From assembly GCA_027451565.1 (NCBI GenBank), contig DAIDJC010000189.1:1-6368 (forward strand): a stretch of 6,368 bases of DNA. Reading direction: 5' to 3'. The first letter of the stretch is position 1; each line of letters begins with the position of its first letter. The notes below the pieces were generated by a model, which saw nothing but the letters and a program-made list of their open reading frames with translations, was not told the DNA's origin and ran no database searches. Of the stretch, positions 1 through 6,192 are shown piece by piece. The DNA comes from Limisphaerales bacterium. GTDB lineage: Bacteria; Verrucomicrobiota; Verrucomicrobiia; Limisphaerales; UBA11358. The translations under genes and the position numbers were made by a program.

Positions 1-443
1 ACTAAGCAACGAGGTTGAAAGTGTCAAATTCTAATGACTCATCAAATATCATTAATTTTTTTAATCCTGCGCGCACCTCAATGAACTAAAATGAATACTC
101 CCCCTCCGCTGATTACCCGCATTCCCTGTCAGACTGACGTTGGCCGACCTGCATCCGGAGTGATGTTCTCCTGAAAGATTGTATTTATGCCTTTGCCTGA
201 TTAAAGACGGATGCCTGCAAGGCCGGTCCCTTGCGGCTCCAATTTTCCATTCATTTCAAAGGTATTTTTTTCTGAGACTGCCCAATGTTTTATCAGGGTT
301 GGAAAGCATTTTGCCAACGCGCGCCATCCATGGGCCAAAAAGCGCGTGAAATTCCGCTAAATATTGGCAAAACCATGCATGCTGCCCGCTGGCACGGTGG
401 TCGCTATTACGGACTCATGCTAAAATTCTTTAACCTCTCCAAG
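1..443. other. Gene-free upstream region
   Basis: I see no supportable gene here. The first ~120 bases are AT-rich. A small perfect hairpin sits at 217-234 (GCAAGG, six-base loop, CCTTGC); no T-run follows, so it is not an intrinsic terminator, but it could lie in the leader of the gene that begins at 444. The plus-strand reading frame of that gene is open back to an ATG at 285. The extra 53 residues look unlike a signal peptide or a domain, so I treat 285-443 as leader rather than coding. A TTGTAT/TAAAGA pair with 17-bp spacing at 179-207 is too weak to call a promoter. Confidence 0.5.
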
Positions 444-1004
444 ATGAATACGAAGCACAAACTGATTCGTTTTATCCTAGGCACTTGTGTGAGTGTGATT
501 GGCACGCAGGCAAGTGCTGACCAAGCGCCTGTCGCCACACCTGCGGCGCCTCCTGCATCCATGCCGGAACGTATCACCTCCAGCCCTCCGCTTTCTTCTG
601 ATGACAACACTGGCCGCTTCGGGGCAGGCATTATTTTGGGCGAACCGACGGGTCTTTCGGTGAAATATTGGCTAAACGACAAGCTGGCCATTGATGGCGC
701 CGCCGGATTTTCCACTGCCGACCACACGGAATTCTATCTGCACAGCGATGTACTGTGGCACAACTTTGATTTGATTCCAGTGCCTCAGGGACGCATGCCG
801 GTTTATTTTGGAATCGGCGCCCTGGGCCGTTTGCGAGACGATCATCAAGACAACCAGGTTGGCATCCGTTTTCCGGTGGGGGTGTCTTACATGTTTGAGA
901 ACGCGCCGGTGGATGTTTTTGTGGAAGTTGCTCCTGCCATTGATGTTGCGCCGGCGGCGCAGGGCGAAATCACTGGCGGTGTTGGCATACGTTATTGGTT
1001 TTGA
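444..1004 (+). CDS. Small outer-membrane beta-barrel protein (DUF3996 / BAPKO_0422-like)
   Basis: A 186-residue predicted outer-membrane protein, probably a small beta-barrel of about eight strands. What is seen: a Sec signal peptide (Lys/Arg-containing start, hydrophobic residues 8-20, cleavage likely after Ala-Ser-Ala at 23-25), a Pro/Ala-rich linker (about 26-55), then alternating strands starting at Gly-Arg-Phe-Gly (57-60) and ending in Arg-Tyr-Trp-Phe. The terminal aromatic is typical of barrels inserted by BamA. The pattern Gly-Glu-Pro-Thr-Gly-Leu-Ser-x-Lys-Tyr-Trp (66-76) and the Val-Asp-Val-Phe-Val-Glu-Val-Ala-Pro stretch (156-164) match the DUF3996/BAPKO_0422-like family as I remember it. 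The start at 444 is chosen because it puts the signal peptide at the terminus; ATGs at 417 and 285 are in frame, and none has a clear ribosome binding site. The ligand or function is unknown. It converges on the minus-strand genes to its right. Confidence 0.78.
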   Translation: MNTKHKLIRFILGTCVSVIGTQASADQAPVATPAAPPASMPERITSSPPLSSDDNTGRFGAGIILGEPTGLSVKYWLNDKLAIDGAAGFSTADHTEFYLHSDVLWHNFDLIPVPQGRMPVYFGIGALGRLRDDHQDNQVGIRFPVGVSYMFENAPVDVFVEVAPAIDVAPAAQGEITGGVGIRYWF

Positions 1005-1073
1005 AGCGGTAACCGGTCCAACCCTCCACTGCCGCATGTGGCATTAGCCCCGTCGCGGGTCATTATTGGGCAA

Positions 1074-1214
1074 TCAGTGATGAATGCCCGGGGTGGATAT
1101 CCAGTTGAAAAACCAAAGGAGCAGCGCAACCAAGCCAATCAGGACAGCCCCAAAGAAGAAAGTGAAAAACTTGATCCGCCTTTGGTGTGGCGAGAGCTTG
1201 CGCTTGAATGGCAT
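1074..1214 (-). CDS. Small single-helix membrane protein, 46 residues
   Basis: Not assigned to a named family. The reading frame encodes 46 residues. A basic N-terminal stretch (about residues 4-15, with Lys-Arg-Lys at 4-6 and Arg-Arg-Ile-Lys at 12-15) is followed by an unbroken hydrophobic helix (about 16-37) rich in Phe, Leu, Val and Gly, then a short polar tail ending His-His. This is the layout of a one-pass inner-membrane protein with its N-terminus inside. It lies on the same strand as the DUF554 gene, 106 bases beyond that gene's stop, and fills most of the gap between it and the convergent outer-membrane gene. No clear ribosome binding site precedes the ATG. Another minus-strand frame overlaps the same bases but lacks the charge-then-helix layout. 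Support is composition only, so it could be chance. Confidence 0.42.
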   Translation of the reverse strand: MPFKRKLSPHQRRIKFFTFFFGAVLIGLVALLLWFFNWISTPGIHH

Positions 1215-1320
1215 CTTTAAAGGTAGGTGTGAAACCGATGTTTTTCAAATGCCCCTTTTCAGGCTGGCCGCGATGTTTACAACATGGTGAATGGTCGCAG
1301 TGAGGATGCAGCGCCTTGTT

Positions 1321-2046
1321 CTAATTAAAAGCCCAGGCCAACCACGGCGCACAGAGCAGGGCAGGCAGGAAATTAGCCAGCGCCACGCGGCGAACCTGCA
1401 AAATGACCGGGGCCATCGCACAGGTGATGAGTCCGGCGGTGGCGTTTTCCAGGTCCAATGCCTGATGCGCCAACAGGCACGGCAGCACCACGCCATGTGT
1501 CACGAGCGTCAGGCCATCAAAAAATCCGAGGACTGGCAATGCAGCCAGGGCCACCGGCCACCGACAGCCTTGCACAAAACTCATCATGGCCATCCCGTCC
1601 ATCATGGCTTTGATCAGAAACAGCCAGAAATCGCCATTCAACCCATCCGCCACAGACCCCACAATCCCCAATGGGGAACTGCAGTAGAGCAAGGCTGCAG
1701 AAATCCAGGCTCCCGATGCCGGGGTCTTATTATCGGGCCGGGAAGCGGATCCCAGCTTTTGAGCAGCCCAGTGTCCCATCCAGTTGGATAAATTCTGCAT
1801 CCCGGCCGACCGGCCCAAAAAATGCCCTGCCACGAGGGCCAGGACCGCCAGCGTTGCTTCCTTTAAAGCATGGCCCAGAGGCCCATGGACTCCCATCCAG
1901 AACAAGTTCAAACCTGCCAACACGGTGGCCGCCCCCAACATGGATTTTATTACAATTTGTGTGCGCAGAGTCAGGGCCTGTGGTCGTGTCACACCCCAAA
2001 GCGCCCCTGCAAGGATCCCCAATGCGTTGAGAAATGCTCCAATCAT
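1321..2046 (-). CDS. DUF554 family integral membrane protein
   Basis: A 241-residue polytopic inner-membrane protein of the DUF554 family (YdfK/YqgA type); the transported substrate or role is not established. What is seen: the family-typical opening Met-Ile-Gly-x-x-x-Asn-Ala with a Gly-rich first helix (1-20), helices around 32-52 and 64-80, a polar linker (about 97-112), and the diagnostic block Leu-Leu-Tyr-Cys...Gly-Ile-Val-Gly-Ser-x-x-Asp-Gly-Leu-x-Gly-Asp (119-139), followed by Lys-Ala-Met-Met-Asp-Gly (146-151). Further helices run to the C-terminus. The length fits the family (about 225-240 residues). The start is supported by a purine-rich AGGATGGGAG at 2050-2059. It is transcribed divergently from the permease gene across a 61-bp gap. 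No terminator is apparent after its stop. Confidence 0.9.
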   Translation of the reverse strand: MIGAFLNALGILAGALWGVTRPQALTLRTQIVIKSMLGAATVLAGLNLFWMGVHGPLGHALKEATLAVLALVAGHFLGRSAGMQNLSNWMGHWAAQKLGSASRPDNKTPASGAWISAALLYCSSPLGIVGSVADGLNGDFWLFLIKAMMDGMAMMSFVQGCRWPVALAALPVLGFFDGLTLVTHGVVLPCLLAHQALDLENATAGLITCAMAPVILQVRRVALANFLPALLCAPWLAWAFN

Positions 2047-2049
2047 TTG

Positions 2050-2059
2050 CTCCCATCCT
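2050..2059 (-). promoter_or_regulatory. Ribosome binding site of the DUF554 gene
   Basis: On the minus strand AGGATGGGAG ends three bases before the ATG at 2046. The AGGA part is at normal distance and the GGGAG part is close. It fixes the start of the DUF554 gene and is one of the few clear Shine-Dalgarno-like sites in the window. Confidence 0.55.
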
Positions 2060-2064
2060 GAACC

Positions 2065-2093
2065 TTGACCCCAAAGAAAACAATTTCCATTAC
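2065..2093 (+). promoter_or_regulatory. Possible sigma70-type promoter for the permease gene
   Basis: TTGACC (2065-2070, five of six matches to the -35 consensus), a 17-base spacer and CATTAC (2088-2093, only three of six to the -10 consensus) lie in the 61-bp gap between the divergent DUF554 and permease genes. Transcription from it would start only a few bases before the ATG at 2108, which would favour the in-frame ATG at 2138 or a near-leaderless message. Weak call. Confidence 0.2.
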
Positions 2094-2107
2094 CGCAACC
2101 CAGCCTT

Positions 2108-3421
2108 ATGGTTTTCGCCTTGGGCCAATTTTCGCCAATGCGGAGCCCGGCACCTCAATCGCCGTGGCTGTGGGTGCCTTCGCTTTATTTTGCGGAAGGT
2201 TTGCCCTATGCCTTGGTCGCTTCAGTGTCCGTGGTGGCCTACAAAAACCTGGGGGTTTCCAATGATATCGTGACCCTGTCTGCCAATCTCCTGTGCCTGC
2301 CTTGGATGTTCAAGCCTCTTTGGAGCCCGGTTGTGGACCTGATCCGCACCCGGCGCCAGTGGGTCTGGGCATGCCAGATGATCATGGCTTTATCCCTGCT
2401 TTGCCTGGCCTTGGCAGTGCAGTCCACCCATTTTTTTATACTTTCATTGGTGGGCATGGCTTTGCTGAGCCTGACCTCGGCGACCCACGACATGGCCGCA
2501 GATGGCTTTTACCTGGTCACCCTTCCGGAATGGCAGCAGGCGGCATTCTCCGGGGTGCGAAACACCGCCTATCGAGCCGCAGGCATGGCCGCCCAAGCGG
2601 GCCTTGTCATGATGGCTGGCGCCCTGTATCAGCATGGCGGGTCTTACCAAAGCGCCTGGGCCATCGCTTTGGGCTCATGCGCCCTCATCATGTTTTTGCT
2701 GGCCAGCTACCATCACCTTCAACTGCCTTATCCTTCGGGTGACAGGCCTGGAAGCCACGCCATTGGGATGCCCTGGCTCCCGGACTTTCTCAATGTGCTG
2801 GGCTCCTTTTTCCGCAAACGCCGCATCCTGATAATGCTGGCATTTCTCCTTTTTTTTCGTTTCGGCGAGGCCCAACTTGCACCCGTTTCACGCCTGTTTC
2901 TGCTGGATGCGCCTGATCATGGCGGCTTGGGATTGACCGATCCCCAGTATTCCCGGATTTATGGCCTGTGGGGCCTTGCCGCTTTGCTGGGAGGCGGACT
3001 GCTGGGGGGATGGTTGATTTCACGCCATGGCTTGAGACGCTGGCTTTGGCCCATGGTTCTGGCTTTGCACGTTCCTGACGGCTTGTTTCTATGGCTTGCC
3101 TGTGCCAAGCCATCCAGCCTGCTTTTGATCAGCCTCGGCGTGAGTGCGGAACAATTCGGCTACGGATTCGGGTTTGCCGCCTATATGATGTACATGCTCC
3201 ACATGGCTCGAGGAAGGCATTCCACGGCTCATTACGCCCTCTGCACGGGGTTCATGGCCGCCGGCTTGTTGATCCCCGGCCTTTGGAGTGGATGGCTCCA
3301 ACTGCGCCTGGGTTACCCGCTCTTTTTTGCCTGGGTCCTGCTCGCCACCATCCCGGGCTTTGTTGTGGCGGCATGCATTTCCGTGCCCCGAAATCTCGGG
3401 CGCCGCTCACCGATTCTTTGA
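2108..3421 (+). CDS. AmpG-like major facilitator superfamily permease
   Basis: A 437-residue inner-membrane transporter of the major facilitator superfamily with about 12 helices, closest in pattern to AmpG-like permeases (AmpG imports anhydromuropeptides during wall recycling); the actual substrate is uncertain. What is seen: an aromatic-Pro-rich entry into helix 1 with Phe-Ala-Glu-Gly-Leu-Pro-Tyr (28-34); the loop block Trp-Met-Phe-Lys-Pro-Leu-Trp-Ser-Pro-x-x-Asp (66-77), matching the conserved Lys-Pro-x-Trp-x-Pro-x-x-Asp; Ser-Ala-Thr-His-Asp-Met-Ala-Ala-Asp-Gly-Phe-Tyr (124-135) in helix 4; an Arg-Asn-x-x-Tyr-Arg (151-156) segment; and Gly-Tyr-Gly-Phe-Gly-Phe-x-Ala-Tyr-Met (351-360) before Thr-Ala-His-Tyr-Ala-x-Cys-Thr-Gly-Phe (373-382). 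The later motifs are typical of Bacteroidetes/Verrucomicrobia members. The start at 2108 is uncertain; the in-frame ATG at 2138 is equally plausible. The pseudosulfatase gene follows 77 bases downstream on the same strand. Confidence 0.88.
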   Translation: MVFALGQFSPMRSPAPQSPWLWVPSLYFAEGLPYALVASVSVVAYKNLGVSNDIVTLSANLLCLPWMFKPLWSPVVDLIRTRRQWVWACQMIMALSLLCLALAVQSTHFFILSLVGMALLSLTSATHDMAADGFYLVTLPEWQQAAFSGVRNTAYRAAGMAAQAGLVMMAGALYQHGGSYQSAWAIALGSCALIMFLLASYHHLQLPYPSGDRPGSHAIGMPWLPDFLNVLGSFFRKRRILIMLAFLLFFRFGEAQLAPVSRLFLLDAPDHGGLGLTDPQYSRIYGLWGLAALLGGGLLGGWLISRHGLRRWLWPMVLALHVPDGLFLWLACAKPSSLLLISLGVSAEQFGYGFGFAAYMMYMLHMARGRHSTAHYALCTGFMAAGLLIPGLWSGWLQLRLGYPLFFAWVLLATIPGFVVAACISVPRNLGRRSPIL

Positions 3422-3431
3422 CCATATTCCA

Positions 3432-3457
3432 GCAAACTGAATTGCAAACTGAATTGC
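3432..3457 (+). repeat. 12-bp tandem duplication between permease and pseudosulfatase genes
   Basis: GCAAACTGAATT occurs twice head to tail (3432-3443 and 3444-3455), followed by GC that begins a third copy. It starts 11 bases after the permease stop codon. The second copy overlaps the putative -35 box of the downstream promoter by two bases, so it could be a slippage product or a pair of operator half-sites. Confidence 0.7.
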
Positions 3458-3483
3458 CTTTGCCACGCCAGCCTTCGTAGAAT
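3454..3483 (+). promoter_or_regulatory. Possible promoter of the pseudosulfatase gene
   Basis: TTGCCT (3454-3459, four of six to the -35 consensus), an 18-base spacer and TAGAAT (3478-3483, five of six to the -10 consensus) precede the ATG at 3499. The predicted start of transcription is near 3490, which leaves a leader of under ten bases. This would let the gene be expressed apart from the permease. Moderate to weak call, made from pattern only. Confidence 0.33.
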
Positions 3484-3498
3484 CGCTCTTGTCGCCAT

Positions 3499-4731
3499 AT
3501 GACGCCATTTCATTCACACACCGCCCGGGTCTGCCACAAAACCTTGCAAAGGAAAGGTTCCTTCATTTTATACCCGGCCAGCCTGGTGTTCATACTGTCA
3601 GTTAGCCTGTTCCAAGTCCTTGGCCAAAATATGGACGCTCCACAGCCGGTCCACGCCCCCACTCCGGTGGTGCACAGGCCCAGTATTATTTTACTCCAAT
3701 TCCACGGCTTGGCTTTTGGGGATTTAAGCTGCCTGGGCCAGACCCAGTTCCAAACTCCCAACTTCGACGAATTGGCCGGCGAGGGAATGAAGTTCACCCA
3801 TTTTACTCCCGGAACCACCAACCCTGCGGAGGCCCAAGCCCGGTTTTTAAACTGTGTTTCGTATTCCGACCAGACAATGCCCCTCGCGAGCATTCTCAAA
3901 TCCGCCGGTTATCGTACGGGATTCATTGGTGAATGGACCCTGCCAGGCCAGCCTTGGGATCAGGGTTTTGATGAATTTGCCGGATTTCTCAATCCCGACC
4001 TTGGCACCAATTATTACGCCGACACCTTCTGGCGCCGCACGCCCAAAATGTTTTACAATAACATGACCCATAATTGGATGGAATGGAACCCTGCCGAAGG
4101 GCCCAACAACGGCGGTCAGGAAATGATTTATCAAAACATCCAGGGTCATCAAGGCCGGTATCTTCCCGATTTCATGTTCACCTGGGTTCTTCATTTCATG
4201 CAGGACAACATGCCCCAATGGTACACTGGCTACCGCCCTTTTTTCCTGGTCGTCAACCTCCCGGCGCCTCGCTCTGCCACGCCCGGCAAGGATGTTTTCC
4301 CGGTTCCCACAGACGCTCCCTTTTCAGACGAACCCTGGCCACAGCCCGCCAAAAATCGGGCAGCTCTTCTCACCCGGCTTGATGGCAGCATTGCCACGCT
4401 GTTGCAAAAACTCCGGCAAAAGGGCCTGACCAATGAAGTGGCCGTCTTTCTCACCAGCAGCGAGCCGCCAGCTCCGTACTCCACACCGGGCATGGGTTTT
4501 CTTCAATCGCCCGAAGACCGTGCCAACGAAACCAATTCCGCGCCCCTTGCCCCCATGATCACCTATTGGCCCGGTGTGATCCCTGCGGGAAAAACCAATA
4601 ACCAACCCTGGCAAGCCTCCGATTTTCCTGCCACGGCATTGCAAATAGCCGGTTGCAAACCCGTCGGCAAAATCTCAGGAACCTCCATTATCCCCCTTTT
4701 GCAGGGACATGATAGACCATCCCAACCCTGA
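3499..4731 (+). CDS. Secreted sulfatase-fold pseudoenzyme (alkaline phosphatase superfamily)
   Basis: A 410-residue exported protein with the formylglycine-sulfatase fold but without its active site. Seen: a basic N-region and hydrophobic helix (about 23-41) as signal peptide or anchor; scaffold motifs in family order, namely Gly-Asp-Leu-Ser-Cys-Leu-Gly-Gln (74-81), Thr-Pro-Asn-Phe-Asp-Glu-Leu-Ala (86-93), Ile-Leu-Lys-Ser-Ala-Gly-Tyr (132-138), Gly-Phe-Asp-Glu-Phe-Ala-Gly (156-162) and Pro-Leu-Leu-Gln-Gly (399-403). The catalytic sites differ: Asp-Asp is His69-Gly70, Cys-x-Pro-Ser-Arg is Thr107-Asn-Pro-Ala-Glu111, Lys-Trp-His is Glu145-Trp-Thr147, the distal His is Arg258, and Asp-Asn is Ser321-Glu322. 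No formylglycine or calcium site can form, so sulfatase activity is not expected. The frame is intact and the protein stops just before the usual small C-terminal subdomain; a terminator follows six bases later. A binding or structural role is a guess. The ATG at 3499 is assumed; AAAGGAAAGG (3548-3557) precedes an in-frame ATT. Confidence 0.85.
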   Translation: MTPFHSHTARVCHKTLQRKGSFILYPASLVFILSVSLFQVLGQNMDAPQPVHAPTPVVHRPSIILLQFHGLAFGDLSCLGQTQFQTPNFDELAGEGMKFTHFTPGTTNPAEAQARFLNCVSYSDQTMPLASILKSAGYRTGFIGEWTLPGQPWDQGFDEFAGFLNPDLGTNYYADTFWRRTPKMFYNNMTHNWMEWNPAEGPNNGGQEMIYQNIQGHQGRYLPDFMFTWVLHFMQDNMPQWYTGYRPFFLVVNLPAPRSATPGKDVFPVPTDAPFSDEPWPQPAKNRAALLTRLDGSIATLLQKLRQKGLTNEVAVFLTSSEPPAPYSTPGMGFLQSPEDRANETNSAPLAPMITYWPGVIPAGKTNNQPWQASDFPATALQIAGCKPVGKISGTSIIPLLQGHDRPSQP

Positions 4732-4736
4732 TTTGG

Positions 4737-4772
4737 AAAAAGGGTCCTAAAGGGGCTGAAACGGCCCTTTTT
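4737..4772 (+). terminator. Intrinsic terminator after the pseudosulfatase gene
   Basis: AAAAAGGG (4737-4744) pairs perfectly with CCCTTTTT (4765-4772), and CC (4746-4747) with GG (4763-4764) across a one-base bulge. A more compact alternative uses AAAGGGGC (4749-4756) against GGCCCTTT (4763-4770) around a six-base loop. In both, the T-run directly follows the GC-rich arm. It begins six bases after the stop codon, which supports 4731 as the true gene end. The A-rich 5' arm would give some T-run on the other strand too, so it may also act on the convergent minus-strand gene. Confidence 0.78.
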
Positions 4773-5009
4773 GGTCATCACCACAAATGGGGACAAAGTC
4801 ATGTTCAAGTTTTAGCATTCTTTAGAGCCTGACTGAAAATTCGGTGGATTTGCAAAAGACCATTAAGAATTTTCTCGCCGCCGGGAATGATGATCCAAAG
4901 CCACTTGCGAGACACTCACACGCGCACTGCCAAAAACAAATGGCTACTGTTTTAATTGAAGCTCTTCAGCTCGGGCGGGGACTTCGGATATAAATTTTAA
5001 CAACACCCT

Positions 5010-6056
5010 TTAGTCCTCCGGGCGCTCGCCACTTGGAGCCATTTTCACAAGCTTGGGCATGAATTCACCCAACACTGTGACCAAATCTTTTTGAGCCGCC
5101 ATCACATCGCGAATGTTTTTGTAGGCCATCGGGACTTCATCAAGACCGGCGCTGATGAGCGTCACGCCTTGCTGCTTGAGGAAACGGTTAACCTCTTTCC
5201 AGTTGAACCTCTCGTTTGCAGCTTTGCGACTCATCGCACGGCCCGCACCGTGCGAGGCCGAATTTAGCGATTCGGGATTTCCTTTGCCACTCACGACAAA
5301 TCCCGGCGCGGCCATCGAACCGGGAATGATGCCCAAAACGCCTTCGCCTGCCGGCGTGGCACCTTTGCGATGGACAGCAACCTCGCGCACAACGCCTTCG
5401 ATGACATGTTTTTCCTTCCACGCGAAGTTGTGGTGATTTTCCAAATCCAGCAACACCTGTGCGCCCAGATGTTCCGCGATGTGACGATGGATGCACGCAT
5501 GATTTGCTGCTGCGTATTGGCCCATCAACTCCATCGCGTTCCAGTATTCCTGGCCGGGTTGCGAATCGAGCGAGAGCCATGCGAGCCGTTTCAATTCGCC
5601 AGGCAAATCGGGCATCTGACTGACGGCAAGCTTGCTGTAATGATCGCAAACCGATGCACCCGTGCCACGACTGCCGCTGTGCGACAGCAACGCCACGTAA
5701 GTTCCTGCTTCCAATTCTTTGATTTTGTTATGCGCCGTGAACAAGCCAAATTCGACAAAATGATTTCCGCTGCCGCTCGTGCCGAGTTGTGACCACGCTT
5801 TGTCCCTGTGCGACTTCGTCACCGGGCTGACTGACCAGTCCGCGTCCATCACTTCGTGTTGACGACGCTCGCGAAACGATGCGCCCACACCGAAGCACGT
5901 CTCGCGTTCGATGGCGCGCGTGAGGCGATCCTGTTTTTGCTCCAGGTCGCGCAACGGGATGTCCAGCACGGTCATCTTCATCCGGCAGGCGATGTCCACA
6001 CCCACGGCGTAGGGAATCACGGCATTGTCCGTGGCCAGCACGCCGCCGATAGGCCA
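5010..6056 (-). pseudogene. rtcB: RtcB family RNA ligase, N-terminus missing
   Basis: RtcB is a manganese- and GTP-dependent ligase that joins RNA 2',3'-cyclic phosphate (3'-phosphate) ends to 5'-hydroxyl ends in tRNA splicing and RNA repair. Numbering from the GTG at 6041, the following are seen: Gly-Val-Asp16-Ile-Ala-Cys19 (metal ligands), Gly-x-Gly-Asn93-His94, His121-Ser-Gly-Ser-Arg-Gly, Asn-His-His204-Asn, His224-Arg-Lys-Gly-Ala, and Ser-His264-Gly-Ala-Gly-Arg-x-Met-Ser-Arg with the histidine that carries GMP. The catalytic core is therefore complete from the first Asp/Cys pair on. Homologous sequence begins abruptly at Trp/Pro-Ile-Gly-Gly (about 6056-6051). The usual N-terminal ~100-120 residues, including the Met-Pro-Asp-x-His segment, are absent; full-length members run about 460-480 residues. 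The frame is open back to a TAG at 6150-6152 but has no ATG; GTG 6041 is the first candidate start and lacks a ribosome binding site. Probably non-functional, or an assembly join. Confidence 0.85.
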
Positions 6057-6186
6057 TCGTCTTGCCGAACTCGGCCGCGCCCTCCTTCGTCTTCTTGAAG
6101 GCGTCGAGCGCCTGCCTCTGGCCCTCGTTGAAGCGCCGTGGATCGAGGCCTAGGACTATTATAAGTTCATCGATGACGATGGTCGC
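6055..6186 (-). pseudogene. Phage tail tape-measure protein, N-terminal fragment
   Basis: About 44 residues on the minus strand match the start of phage tail tape-measure proteins as I know them: Ala-Thr-Ile-Val-Ile-Asp-Glu-Leu, then Leu-Gly-Leu-Asp-Pro-x-x-Phe, then a Gln/Lys/Ala-rich amphipathic helix with Ala-Phe-Lys-Lys-Thr-Lys-Glu-Gly. Tape-measure proteins set tail length and normally run for many hundreds of residues with long coiled coils; here the match ends after Gly-Lys-Thr (about 6058), where rtcB sequence takes over in another frame. The frame continues out of register inside rtcB to a stop near 5728. There is no start codon: the codon expected to be ATG before Ala-Thr-Ile is GAG. 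The closest relatives I recall are prophages of Alphaproteobacteria. This is recognition from memory without a search, so the family call is moderate. Confidence 0.6.
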
Positions 6187-6192
6187 CTCCTA
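6186..6192 (-). promoter_or_regulatory. Strong ribosome binding site overlapping the HNH stop codon
   Basis: TAGGAGG on the minus strand uses the TAG stop of the HNH gene as its first three bases. It is a near-perfect Shine-Dalgarno sequence positioned for translation of the tape-measure frame, but the only codon at a suitable distance is ATC at 6178-6180 (five-base spacing). Stop-overlapping sites like this are common in tightly packed phage operons. Confidence 0.5.

Noticed and set aside
285..443. 53-residue N-terminal extension of the outer-membrane protein
   Set aside because: It is open and starts with ATG, but it would bury the clear signal peptide at residue 54 and has no recognisable domain or ribosome site.
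1005..1073. Bidirectional terminator between the convergent genes
   Set aside because: Short hairpins exist (for example CCCG-TCG-CGGG near 1050) but none has a T-run on either side.
1291..1791. 166-residue plus-strand open frame
   Set aside because: It is fully antisense to the DUF554 gene and its protein is low in hydrophobic order with no family pattern.
4961..4978. Terminator for rtcB on the minus strand
   Set aside because: A GAGCT/AGCTT-type palindrome is present but the stem is short and is not followed by a T-run.
4773..5009. Possible mobile-element remnant or small gene between the terminator and rtcB
   Set aside because: The stretch near 4787-4815 looked vaguely like a repeat-associated sequence and there is a 21-codon frame at 4889, but I found no inverted repeats, family motif or second copy in the window.
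5370..5792. 140-residue plus-strand open frame
   Set aside because: Shadow of rtcB on the opposite strand; all RtcB motifs are on the minus strand.
5728..6057. 109-residue minus-strand frame beginning at the ATG at 6057
   Set aside because: Its body is rtcB read in the wrong frame; only the sequence upstream of that ATG is meaningful (tape measure).
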